Shown piece after piece: positions 10,922 to 22,066 of a DNA stretch of 64,000 bases. A model generated the notes under the pieces. The model was not told where the DNA came from, searched no databases, and was given only the letters and a program-made list of their open reading frames with translations. Each line of letters opens with the position of its first letter. The first letter of the stretch is position 1. The DNA comes from Nitzschia sp. DOCU1. Taxonomy: Eukaryota > Bacillariophyta > Bacillariophyceae > Bacillariales > Bacillariaceae. The position numbers were made by a program, and so were the translations under genes. The DNA lies in NCBI GenBank assembly GCA_951394045.1, contig OX595985.1:5580001-5644000 (forward strand). The letters are read 5' to 3'.

Positions 10922-13727
10922 CTTGCGTCTGACGCGTCGAGGGGGTGGCCTAAGCTTGTTGGCCATTCGTGTTGGACGTCCTGGGATAGGGCAGGTACCT
11001 CGGTCAATGATCTTGATGATGTTGTTGTTATTGGATGTTGGTCTTGGTTTGGAAGATAGTGCGATGTGATCGGATCCCTAGCTCCGTCTCCCATCCAGGG
11101 GACCGTTATTTCCCGAAGAAGTGGCGTCTTACAGTCCAGTTAGTCAAGCCGGGTGTTCGTATCCCGCGCAGTAATGCCATAATATTTTGTTGCAATGACT
11201 TTTATTGTTGTTACTACGTTTTGAGTGGCTCCGCGTCACTCTGTCGATCATTTCTCGCTTTAGCCCAACCGAAGATTCTCTATCCGTTGAGGCTTCTGCA
11301 ATGACGTTTTCTGCAAGAACTTTGGCGAGAGGTGCGCAAAGACGCCATACCCCGCTCGTTCTCTTGTTGCATTGCAAGGAGAGAACCGCTCTGCCCGATC
11401 CAAGCCTTTTGACTAAGGCAATGGAACGCCCCCACCGACTTACTGACTATACACAACTGTGTTTTGAATTCTTCGCGAGCACCCCAGATGACTGTATTGA
11501 TTCAGGGGAGATGATTACTTTGGAGCCCACGAAGAATCCAATCTCCACTGGTCGAGGCATCTTCCAATGCTTCCGCCATACCAGATGGAAATAAGCTTGA
11601 TTGTTGTGTCCTTTTCTTCTGGCGAAGCAAACCAGGCTTGCAGACTACCTGGTTCTATTGAGCTGGCGACTCATTCTTCTGTTAAGATGAGCAATGCACG
11701 ATGAGGATCGTCTTTGTTTTGTCTATTGTGTTGCGATCACATTTGGGTAACAGGTTCTAAGGCTGAACCTTTCTGTCGTGATAAAACACCTCCCATTGTG
11801 ACTAACAATTGCATGTTCAATATGAAGATGCTACAGTGTCGAATGAAGGGGAGTAGTAGAGATTTGGCATTTCGAGGTCCTTCGGTCGTGCCGGGACTCG
11901 ACAGGATCCTTGAGGTTGCCCGTCTTTCGGCGACGTGGCCTTTGGTGTCATTCGGCCTGCGCATCTGATTGGTTGTTGACTTTACCGCTCTTACTACGGA
12001 TGACGTGAGTGTGAATTCAATTACTACGTCCTACGTGGTATCTACGTTGATTTGCTGGTTTCTCTTTCGGGTATGCTTGTTGTTGCTGCTTTTGTGCGGT
12101 TCACAAGCTGTTGTAACGTCAATAGCAATTGGTTATCTTTAAGGTTTTTTGAGTTCGTTTTACTATTCTCTACCATATTATCTACCGCACAAACCGCAGT
12201 CGTCTATGTCGGAGGGGTTCGCAAACTGCGCACAAGCATTTGTTCGAGTCCAAGTCGTTGAGAAGTCGAGAATCAAGAAGACGACGCATGTTGACCAACC
12301 GGATATAGCCAACAGCTACCATTCTCTAGCTAGCTACTATAACTGTTTCTTGACATGGGTACTGTTCCACTCTATACTGTACACAATAAAGTACTGTGCT
12401 GTATGTTCTAGCTCCTGGTAGTCGAATGTGCGGCAACGTACCGATGGACTTAATTTTAGTACTTACTAGTAGTGCACAAATGTGTGGTCGACCCTTTTAC
12501 TACTAGTTAACAAGTCTAGAATCTACTACAATGACAATTCTTGCACTGGAATAGCAGAAGTACGAGCAGGACCAGCTTTGAACTCAGGCATGGAGGGATT
12601 CTCTGATTCTTGTTGAGTACATGTAGATGTTGCTGCTGTACTAACACGGTCGCCCCCAAGTCCAGCCCCAAGTCCAGCGACACCTGATGATAATTGTCGC
12701 AGTAGGCAACATCATTGTGGAAGCCTTGCCCTTAATATTGGGTCGTCGTCACCGTTGTTTTTTCACCTCTTCTTGCACGCTGCTGCCAAGCTTCTTTTTC
12801 AGCCTCTCTCGTCGCTCTGGCTCTTCCAATTTTTGTTGAAAGGACTTGGCTGCAACAACTCTTCTTTTCTTGCTTGGGTCCTTGTTCTTCTTTTCTTTGG
12901 GTCAAAATGAATCATTGGCATCGCAGTCGTACCGGCCAAGGCATTTGGGTTTGTTACCTCAAGCTCACTGGCAGGTTGTTGTTTGCTGCTGGAGGGGGGC
13001 GCCTTTTTTGCATCTTTTTGGCATGCAACTCGTTTGGCAAATCCAAAAATGACAAGGCTTATAATCCCATCGTGCCAATGCATGCATTCTATCTGCTGTC
13101 GAAGTAAAGTGTGACAGGAATCCGGCATTGGCACATGGGCCCAGGTGCATTGGTGTTGTTATTGTTGTTTGCTTCACGAGCGTTTTCATGTAGAAATTTG
13201 TTAATACCGCCTGCATGACTTGTGTGAGTAGACGGTGCATGACGGTATGATTGGGCATGAAATCGCATGCCACGTGGGCTCGGAAGGAGGGTCCTTAGAG
13301 TAGCCAAAATGCCCTCAAAATGTCTACTTTTTTGGCGACATCGCGGTAGAATCTACGTATGGGATACGGTGCAAATTCTACAAACTACGACGACCGTATT
13401 GGGGTTGCTACATACGGGGAAGGGGGATTCTGGTAGATAATAACTACTTCGGTAGAAATTTGAACATTACGGTACTGTAGCCCGAACGGTAGCCAGTATG
13501 ATAGCAGAACGTCGATTGTTCCATACGAATATGCAGTAAGATCAGGCGTAGATAGAGCGCTCGTTATTAGCCATGAAGTATTCTATACACTTTTTCAGAT
13601 GCGCATTTGGTCTTGGAAAGGCAACGTCGGCGCCGATTTTTGCTCATTGTGACTTCTTGCTGCCCCAAGGTGTCGGCACTTGTGTGTTTGCTTTTCGAAT
13701 GATACGTAGATGCACGAAATTTCAAAG
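10922..13727. other. 2.8 kb between copia B and GrxB: no firm gene
   Basis: Repeated almost unchanged at 46150-46343 plus 52212-54811. The first 1.5 kb probably contains the 3' UTR and 3' LTR of copia B, with AATAAA at 12385-12390 close to a run of TACTGT motifs, but no second LTR is in the window to define the ends. The tyrosine-recombinase element of copy 2 entered at the equivalent of about 11115. A 111-codon minus frame (12799-13134), rich in Lys, Ser and Pro, could be a gene fragment but has no recognisable motif. A 12-bp unit (ccccaagtccag) near 12655 is duplicated here and single in copy 2. Confidence 0.5.
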
Positions 13728-14614
13728 TTACATTGCAAGCTCATCATACAACGGAATGTCACCCAGCTCATTCAGATTATCCATGTACTTTCGTAGACCT
13801 TCTGGCCACACAGCTCCTCTAATGATGTTTATTGATCGAAGTCGGGCCCAAAGATCAATATCATCCAGCGACAATCCACCTTCCGTGCAATATTTCTCAC
13901 TGTAGATGATATCATCAAGTTGAACTAGCTTGGCATTCAACTCTTCAATCATTGGAACAGGGTCGCTGGACATCACTTCAGCGTAAATCCTCTACTTCTC
14001 TTCCATATCCATCTCCTTGCACTCGGCCTTATCGTAAGGAGGTAGCTGATGGTTTTTCATAATTGCATGCCTCGCGTCCAATTGTTGGAATTCTGGCAAC
14101 AGCCCAGTCGCAACATAACGTGATCGCTGAAGGGTTCGAAGAAGACTTTGTACAGATTTTTGCCATTCTTTCAAGTCCGTTCTACCGCTTCCAGGTCTAA
14201 TGGTACCATTTGTGCCGAATCTTTCATCAGAGTCAATCAATTCGATGATATCCATGGATTCTGCCATGACTACACCATCTTCGGGGAATTCCTTTCGAGA
14301 CAAATGTGGAAAGAAAAGAGTGAGCCAATCAAGCAAGACAATCTCTAACAACTTTCTCTGGACGAACTTACAAAGATCGGTGCAATCTTCTTTCCAACGA
14401 GGCTGGTCGGTGTTGAGACATCGTCGTTGGCCATAAAGTTAATCTTATGCTTCACATTTTTTATTCCAAGGGCAAGGCGTACCCGGACGCAAAATGGACA
14501 ATGGTCGTATACGTAGACTGTTGGAAGATCGTCCATAATATAACTCTTTCAGGCTTCACATACGAGTCGGAAGATACTGCGGTCGAAAGTTGCAACGAAA
14601 ATGACCGATGCGTC

Positions 14615-14773
14615 TGCAATACGCCCGCTGTCCCCTCGGGACTGGACGCACGATTCAACATTCGTCGCCCCTGACGTGGCGACCCAATGCCGATATCCAT
14701 AGAAAGATCCGTCCAGCTAGAAAGGCTCGATAGATCTACCTTTACAATAGACTTATTATTTTCACCTAGTGCA
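14615..14773 (+). repeat. Gypsy 5' LTR (159 bp)
   Basis: Starts TGCAATACGCC and ends GTGCA. It matches the right LTR but lacks about 24 bp near its 3' end (after ttcacct) and has a few substitutions. The next bases (ccgtgaattcacgcac) contain a small palindrome rather than a clear tRNA primer site. Confidence 0.9.
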
Positions 14774-14822
14774 CCGTGAATTCACGCACGGATTTCTTTC
14801 GAAACCTTCTTTGTTGCACACC

Positions 14823-17800
14823 ATGGCCCCCAACCAACTTTCGATCCCAAGCATAGTGATGCCTACCGACTTCAACGGCAAACGCAAGTCTCTGAAAGGT
14901 CCTACTGTCAAGTTCGAGTTGAGGGACGAGCCAGCCAACGCGAACGGAGGGACCCATGAGAAAAAAGTTACCGTATACGATGGAGAATACGGCGACGACA
15001 ACGCCCGCTTCTGGTGCCAATTCGAGGCCCGATTGCGAGACGTTTTCCTTCGCAAGCCATGTGGTAATGGCCCAAGCAAGTTCGGAGTGACCGCCAGTTG
15101 CTTGGCTGGAAAGGCACTGGACGACTTCGAGCGGTACAAAGACGAATACGTCAACGACGATGACGCAGCCTTCGAGGCAACCCTAGCGGACCTCAAGGCC
15201 GATATCTTTAACGGCGACACCCCAAGGTCCGACCAAGTGGATTACCTCGAGACCCTGAGGAAGCCGGCGAGCGCGACCTTCAACCAATTCATCTCGGAAA
15301 TTGACCGGATGATTGCCGACTTGAAATATTTCCCCCTCGATCTGGACGCCGAAGGAAACCAGATCGACGAAGACGACCAACCCACGCTCTCCGAGGAGGC
15401 GTACCGCAAACTGATTCTGCGTTCAGCACCTCAGGCATGGTACGACAAGTTGACCTCCAATGGGGCGGACCCAAAGCAAATCCCGGTCAACGACCTGAAG
15501 AAACGGTTCCGACGCATGGAACAAAAAGAGCGACGCGATCGGAACAGATTTCCTTCGCGACCCAAGGATTCTGGAAGCGGCAACCCGGAAAAGAAAAGAA
15601 CTCGGCATGACCGCGACTCTGATAGTAGCCGCAAAGGCAAATGCTGTCACATCTGCAAGATGGACAACCATAATACCTCTGACTGTGGCTACAACGCCCG
15701 ACGCGAAAAGAAGCAGCGCGTTGAGGGCGGAAACAAATATAATAATAAAGACGGAAAAACTCACCGTGACCGTGGCAGACACAGGCACGACATCGAGGAG
15801 AAGGATCACGAAGACGATGAGGTAAGCGAGAGTTCGAACTCGACTCGTTCGTCTAACCACAAACGATCGGCGGGACGCGCTAAGAAACGCCGTAACCCAG
15901 CCCACAAGAAAAACCGCACTAGCGACTCAAATAGTGAGTCTAACTATTCTAGTGACGATTCTGAATCCTCGTACTATAAGTATTTCAGCGCCCTAAAAGA
16001 AAAATTTTTACCCCAAGTCTTGGAACGCGAGCGCTGTCACGCCATAAGCCGACGGCACACACGATACGTCAACCCGATCCAACCACGACGGATAAAAACG
16101 ACGAAGAGGCGCAGAAAAGCGGCCCTCACAGTCAGCATCTTACCGGAAGACCACCGGATGGACCCAGCTAGTGCCAATGCGTTACTAGACTCGGGCTCAT
16201 CGAGCAGCTTTATCAATGCCTCTCTTGTCCCAAGACGGTACTGGAGAAAATGCAGACCCGTCGCCTTTGACACCAAACCAGGCACATTCATATCGAATCA
16301 TTTGGTAGCAGTCGACATAATGTTACCAAAACTCTCGACTGCCAAGACCGCCCGATGGACGTTCTACATAGACGACTCGGAGCTGGACTCGACATACCAA
16401 GTGCTCATCGGTGCCAACTTTCTCGATGAGATGGGCATCGACATCAAGTACTCGAACAAAACGATCGAATGGGACGATGCTGTTGCACCTATGATGACGG
16501 TGGAAGAGCTCGAAGAACCCAAAGACATCAACCACGTCCACGCAATGAACGATACGGACGATAAAGAAGCGAGCAAGCCGGTAAGAGAGACGGCTAAGCG
16601 CGCTCAAAAGATTCTGGACGCCAAGTACGAAAAGGCGGACCTAGACGACATAGTATCTAAGATAAAAACCTTGGATGCTAAACAAAAGAAAGCTCTATTG
16701 AAACTACTGAAGAAATATGAGCCATTGTTCGACGGAACACTTGGCGACTTCGAATGCGACCCGGCTGACTTCCTAGTGAAGCCCGGACACGACGAACCTT
16801 ACCACGCGAAATCGGCCTTCGCCGTACCGCACATACATCGAGCGACTCTCAAAAAGGAGATCGATCGCCTCGAAGAACTAGGCGTTCTAAGACGCGCCGA
16901 AAACAGCCGACATGCCTACCCAACATTCATCATACCTAAAAAGAATGGAACAGTGCGCTTCGTGAGTGATTTCCGAAAACTCAACGAGAAACTCTTACGA
17001 AAGCATACACCTCCACCAACGATCGCCGACATCCTCCACAATTTGGAAGGATTCCAATTTGCGACGTCGCTAGATCTCAACATGGGCTACTACACAGTCC
17101 GACTTACCCCGAAAGCACAAGAAATGTGCACTATCATCACGCCATGGGGCAAGTACGCCTACCAACGGCTACCCATGGGCGTCTCATCATCATCCGATAT
17201 CTTTCAATCTAAAATGATGCAATTAATGCAAGGGTTAGAACACTTTGTTCGCACCTACCTCGACGATCTATTACTGATCGGACGAGACACGTTCGAAGCC
17301 CACTTACAAGATTTGGAGACCGTGTTGGGACGACTCGAAAAGGCAGGACTGAAAGTCAATGCCGCAAAGAGTACCTTCTTCGCGGACCAAATCGAATACC
17401 TAGGCTTCTGGCTGACGCGACAAGGCATCACGCCAGTCAAAAAGAAAATACAAGGAATAATGGACATCGCTGTGCCCGAGAACAGGAAACAGTTGAGACA
17501 GTTCATCGGCATGGTGAATTTTTATCGCGACATGTGGCACCATCGGTCGCACATTCTTGCGCCATTGGCTGAACTTACCTCAAGTAAATCTAAAAAGTTT
17601 GAATGGCTGCCAAAACATACAGCTGCCTTCAACGCCATGAAAGAAGCGATCGCGTGAGACGTGATCTTAGCCTATCCCGACTTCTCGAAGAAGTTCGTGA
17701 TATATACCGACGCGAGCGACTATCAGCTCGGCGCGGTGATCATGCAGGACGGCAAACCAATCGCCTTCTAGTACAGCAGAAAGCTCACGGAAGCGCAGCA

Positions 17801-19426
17801 AAAATACACGACGACCGAGCGGGAGCTGCTCAGCATCGTCGAAACCCTTCGGGAATTTAGAAGCATCCTGTTAGGATACGAAATCGAAATTTACACCGAC
17901 CACAAAAATCTTACCTTTGAAAATTTCACTTCCGACCGCGTTCATCGCTGGCGGATGTACGTCGAAGAGTTTGGACCCGCCATCCACTACATCAAAGGGA
18001 AGGCGAATATCGTCGCCGACGCACTGAGTCGGATGACGCTGATACCGGCTAAGGATGCCGAAGGCCGAGGAGGCAACGCGCGCGATAACACCAATTCGTC
18101 GGACGAGCCCGAAACCGTGGCTACGCCGACCTTACATGCTATCCAAACTCGACGAGAACGAAAGCTTACGGAGAAAGCCAAAACCTTTTTCGAACAACTG
18201 AAACAAAAAGAAAAGGAAAGGCCGAGTAAGCGACAGAAGACAAAGCAAACATCGGCAGAAGTCACCTTGGAACAAGCGGTGCCAATCCGTTACGACGTCA
18301 TCGCCGCTCACCAATGGAAAGACGCCGAGTTGCTACAGAAACTAGAAACGAAGAGCAATTACTCGGTGAAACACAAGGGAAAGCACCGTATCATCGTCAA
18401 AGACGACAAAATTCCCGTACCTGAAACACTGCGGCTACCTCTAATTGAATGGTACCACACAAACCTATGCCACCCCGGAACGGACCGGACAGAGCAAACA
18501 ATCTGCCGCAGCTTCACATGGAAAAACGTACGTCGAGACGTCCGTTGACACACAAAAATTGTGAGGAATGTCAACGGTTGAAAACAAAAACGACAAAATA
18601 TGGCCACTTACCCGCAAAGAAAGCAGAGTACGTGCCATGGAGAAAATTATGTGTCGACCTAATCGGTCCTTACAAAGTTCAAGACGGCAAGGGACACGTC
18701 CACGAACTATTGGCTCTGACCATGATCGACCCCGCGACATCATGGTTCGAAATATGCAAAATACCAAACAAAGAAAGTGAGACAGTTGCGTTGGCTCTCG
18801 ACAGGCAATGGCTATGCCGATACCCTCGACCTACTTACATTACCTTCGATCAAGGCGGAGAATTCACTGGGAAAGAATTCCAGGAACTGCTTGACAGCTA
18901 CGGAATAAAGGCAAAGCCAGCGACGAGCAGAAACCCTCAGTCAAACAGTGTTGTCGAACGCGTTCACCTCACACTGCATAACATGTTACGCACCTTCGAC
19001 CTCCAAGTCCGCGATATGGACCCCCTTGATCCCTGGTCCGGCTACCTCGCCGCCGTTGCGTTCGCCATTCGCAGCACCTACCACACCACGACTAAAGCCA
19101 CGCCAGCTGAACTCGTTTTTGGGCGCGATATGATCATTGAGAGATCATTCGAAGCCAACTGGGACGACATCAGACGACGAAAACAAAAAATAATTAATGA
19201 CAACAACACACGAGAGAACAAAAAACGAAAATACCACGATTACCAAGTCGGTGACCAAGTACTGTACCGACGACGCAAAACAGGAAAACACAATCGCCCA
19301 TACGATGGCCCATTTACCATAACCCACGTGCATGCCAATGGCAACGTAACCATTGCTCGTGACAGCCGCGTTAAGCAACGCGTAAACATACGACTCATTC
19401 ACCCATTTTCCCCTCGCACATCGTGA
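14823..19426 (+). pseudogene. Gypsy gag-pol polyprotein with two stops and one frameshift
   Basis: Start chosen at the ATG in a good context (caccATGg, 14823). An upstream GTG at 14769 merely extends the frame into the LTR. Order: gag, a CCHC knuckle (C275, C278, H283, C288), a long Ser/Lys/Asp-rich linker, an aspartic protease (LLDSGSSSSF, D456), RT (YLDD 812-815) and RNase H ([12 protein letters not shown]). The integrase has catalytic D codons at 18656 and 18848 and an E codon at 18956, giving the D-x35-E spacing, and a GDQVLYRR tail. Lesions: TGA at 17655-17657, TAG at 17769-17771 inside RNase H, and a frame change at about 18541-18550 within the integrase zinc domain. Everything downstream stays readable, so decay is recent. 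Confidence 0.92.
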
Positions 19427-19448
19427 CGTGCCCTTGGAAGGAAGCGAG

Positions 19449-19634
19449 TGCAATACGCCCGCTGTCCCCTCGGGACTGGACACACGATTCAACATTCGTC
19501 GCCCCTGACGTGGCGACCCAATGCCGATATCCATAGAAAGATCCGTCCAGCAGCTAGAAAGGCTCGATAGATCTACCTTTACAATAGACTTATTATTTTC
19601 ACCTACATCTACTTTTCATCGCTAGCGTAGTGCA
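19449..19634 (+). repeat. Gypsy 3' LTR (186 bp)
   Basis: Same start as the left LTR, ends GTAGTGCA directly before the gcgtc duplication. The purine stretch ggaaggaagcgag immediately upstream is the likely polypurine tract. Confidence 0.92.
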
Positions 19635-19639
19635 GCGTC

Positions 19640-19928
19640 CGTTTCGTCGAAGGGAGCCACACCTGAACATTGCCAGCGGCAATCACAAGAAAAAGAGTTA
19701 CCAGTCTCATGGTGTTCTCTGTCTTCCAAACTAGTTCAATCCTCAACAAAATTCAGTAGCAAAGATGCTGCGTCGACGATTCGTTGGCCCTCCTCGTCCA
19801 CCTCGTCCACTTCGCCCTCGCCCTTTTGGCGCTTCGGCATTTTGGAAGACATGGTGATGAGGAGGGCTGGTGTCTCTTCCAACAACAACACGTCCACCAC
19901 CACCACCACGTCCCCCACGGCCACCTGC
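19640..19928. other. Flank of GrxB exon 1 and CCA-rich block
   Basis: Matches 55693-55980. Contains the start of GrxB (minus) and, on the same strand, a short frame beginning MSSKMPKRQKG at about 19850 that ends at a stop within 40 residues. It could be a truncated first exon of another gene. A (CCA)n run lies at about 19890-19925. Confidence 0.4.
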
Positions 19929-20445
19929 CATATACCTTAAGTACTAGAAAAGTACTAAGGTTACAACCCCTTTTGCGCATAGGGCACAAAAAGTCCTTCT
20001 TCGCGAAAGCGGAGCTTGAATACCTGGGCTACTGGATTACCCGAGACGGCATTCAACCAGTAGCAACCAAAGTGCAAGCAATTCAATCCATGCTCGCACC
20101 GCGCAATAAAAAGGAACTACGCGCTTTCATCGGTAATAATTAATAGGTTAGAACGACCGCGCCGTTATGGCTGCGAGAAAAATAATTAATCTGCCCGCGC
20201 TGTGATGAATCATTATGACTTTTGATATTCAGGAAAATCTACTGAATGACTTTTAGAAGTCAGTAGAATCTACTTACTTTAAGGAAAATACCCTTAAGGA
20301 AAATTTCCTTAAGGAATTTCTACTTAACGAAAATATACTGAATATGAGTCACGCGAGCAATCATTGGAATTCCACCGAATCGGACTCCAGGGGTGACTGC
20401 AATTATATAGCCCTAGTCTGACCTTCGTACGTATTCCCGAATGCT
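19929..20445. other. Replacement patch with gypsy RT fragment
   Basis: Copy 1 has about 517 bp here where copy 2 has about 190 unrelated bp (55981-56172), while both flanks match. Plus-strand codons 19976-20142 read as the RT-RNase H connection of a gypsy element (KKSFFAKAELEYLGYWITRD, then LRAFIG). Behind it is AT-rich sequence with a perfect 9+1+9 palindrome TTAAGGAAA-A-TTTCCTTAA at 20294-20312 and further ttaaggaaaat repeats. No target duplication is visible, so a repair event that captured transposon debris is more likely than a clean insertion. Confidence 0.7.
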
Positions 20446-20582
20446 CCAGCCCAAGAACTTTGGGACCCGCCACCAAAAACTGGGCTTGGGGCGGGTGGCA
20501 TGCTAAAAAGAAACCTCAAGACGTGTGGTAACGGAACCGACGCGCGAAATTGGAAGTTCCAGTTCTATGATACACTACGGTA

Positions 20583-20623
20583 GAGAGTCTACTCTTTCCC
20601 CATGATCCCTGGGTGCGTGAAAC
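20583..20623. repeat. 41-bp repeat R, single copy (copy 1)
   Basis: Identical to the three R repeats at 56317, 59196 and 62075. Here R occurs once and no 2.8-kb unit follows, so this is either the empty site or the product of deletion between repeats. Confidence 0.85.
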
Positions 20624-20713
20624 TGCACCACCACCAACTCTGGCTTTCAAGAGCAGAGGGCATTACGGGGTCTTTGTCTCCATCTTTTGTAATTACTTAC
20701 TTGGTCTTTTTCA

Positions 20714-22066
20714 ATGGCAATACAAACGGTTCTCCAACAAGGGCAGGGCCACCAGGAGCAGCAGCAACGAGATTCTTGTGGAAGCAGTGGGATGTGTGGT
20801 GGTGATGAATTGTCCTGGTTATCTTTGTTAAAATGGATGGTGATTCTGGCGCTAGTGGTAAAGACGGTATTGTTTCCTCCACGTGGCCTTAACAACTTCT
20901 TGGCCGTCACTACAGCAGTGGTGGAGCAAACTGCTGTTGTTGACAGTGGCTACAGGAAGAAAATCATCACCAACTACACCCCATCCACAATCGAAACCTA
21001 TTTTTTGGAGCATGCTGTGGAGCTGGGCTTTGATAAGACAAACCCCCTGCCAAAGGGATGTACTGCCTGGACTGAGGCATCAAATCCCCTCTTCTCCCAG
21101 CTAACAACCTTTCGAGCCGAATTAGAAGACTACCGACACCGGTTTCAGGCATTCCAGGGAAGGCCTGGCAGGTGGGATCTCCGTGATCACATTGTTGCCA
21201 ATAAAAATTACTCCATTTGTGATACTCTTGATTTGCACCCCCAGGGTCTTGCAGGCATCTTTCCAAGTGGAGCTCTTTCAAAAAACAAATATGGAGACTT
21301 GCTGGAACCATTATATCCACCACTTCGAAGCCCCAATTTTTGCTTCTCAGAGAAAAGGTTAATGTCGTTAGATTATTTGGTGCATGACTTTGCAGCATAC
21401 TGTCGGCGACTCAAACCTCACTCTCGAATTGTGCTAGTGGACATGGGAGCTGCCTTGGATTTTCATGGGGGTCAGGAATCACCTGCTATTTACTTGACTG
21501 CAACCTTTCAACGATTTGGATTTCACTTTGATCACATTTATGCCTATGAAATAGCTGGCAAGGATCCAGCACAAGTGTTTGAACGAGTACCTGATGAGCT
21601 ATTGGAAGCCTATCATTGGATGAATGTTGGAGTGAGTGCCGAGAAAGATGCAAAGTTAAATCCTTGGAAGCGGTTGCTCAAAGGCTTTGGAAAAGACGAT
21701 CTTGGTAAGTCCAACAACCAAACAATGCTTTCTCCTTCTTCACAGTTAGGGGTTCTTTATAGTACTGAGGTTGCTCACAATTCTTTCTTCTTCTTCCTCG
21801 TCTACTACTAATTCTTGCCTCTTCTTGTGCTAGTAATTGTCAAGTTGGATATCGACACTCCTGACATTGAGAATCCATTGGCACAACAACTACTGGATAC
21901 ACCTGAGCTCCATGAACTGGTTGATATTTTTTATTTCGAACATCACGTGTTTCTTGGGGAGCTTGCACCTTCATGGGGATCGACCATGCAAGGGACAGTG
22001 CAAGAATCCTTGCAACTGTTCCATAGCATTCGAAAAGCTGGTATTGATGCCCATTCATGGCCCTAG
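20714..22066 (+). CDS. Membrane-anchored FkbM-like methyltransferase, copy 1 (one intron)
   Basis: Exon 1 is 20714-21704, intron 21705-21833 (GTAAGT...CTAG, 129 nt), exon 2 21834-22066, giving about 407 residues. The N-terminus has a Gln-rich stretch and then one hydrophobic helix (~35-54: WLSLLKWMVILALVVKTVLF), which suggests a type II anchor in the secretory pathway. The lumenal part has a Rossmann-like pattern: IVLVDMGAALDF (~239-250, glycine-type motif I), FDHIYAYE (~272-279, acidic end of strand 2) and, across the splice, VIVKLDIDTPDIE, which resembles the K-D-E motif of FkbM-type methyltransferases. Exon 2 ends in the conserved-looking FYFEHHV and AHSWP. The splice phase is fixed because G joins TA to give Val. 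Substrate unknown. The fold call is inference. The copy at 62206 is nearly identical and also intact. Confidence 0.7.

Larger units (their letters stand above)
14615..19634 (+). mobile_element. Ty3/gypsy LTR retrotransposon with 5-bp TSD in GrxB exon 1
   Basis: A 5,020-bp element with TG...CA LTRs at both ends, flanked by the 5-bp target duplication gcgtc (14610-14614 and 19635-19639). The empty site is seen at about 55692 in duplication copy 2, where a single gcgtc joins the two flanks. The internal region encodes one gag-pol frame with zinc knuckle, protease, RT, RNase H and integrase. Two in-frame stops and one frameshift inactivate it. The insertion post-dates the duplication or the divergence of the two haplotypes. 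Confidence 0.95.
13728..19710 (-). pseudogene. Glutaredoxin 2 (GrxB-type), copy 1, split by gypsy element
   Basis: Minus-strand gene. Exon 1 starts at the ATG 19708-19710 and is interrupted after 19635 by the gypsy element. It resumes at 14609 and ends at 14372. The intron (GTAAGT donor) is followed by exon 2, 14291-13728. The protein resembles bacterial GrxB: the redox motif DHCPFC, NDD-STPTSLVGKKIAPIF, the ESMDI motif that follows the conserved cis-Pro region, and the all-alpha C-terminal half (GLSLDDIDLWARLRSI). It has three lesions: the 5-kb insertion in exon 1, a 2-nt insertion near 14537 before the DDLPTVYVYD segment, and an in-frame TAG (13992-13994) shared with copy 2. It is non-functional as it stands. 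In the family the enzyme reduces protein disulfides with glutathione. Confidence 0.85.

Noticed and set aside
11125..11185. tRNA-like sequence (GTGTTCGTATCCC resembles a B box) beside the recombinase-element target
   Set aside because: No full cloverleaf, acceptor stem or anticodon arm could be drawn. It may be a decayed tRNA or chance.
14766..14790. Gypsy primer binding site directly after the 5' LTR
   Set aside because: The bases there form a small palindrome (gtgaattcac) and do not begin with TGG. No tRNA complement could be named.
17655..17771. TGA and TAG in gypsy as programmed recoding signals
   Set aside because: Two different stops within 120 bp of the connection and RNase H region plus a downstream frameshift fit plain decay. 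No pseudoknot or slippery site was seen.
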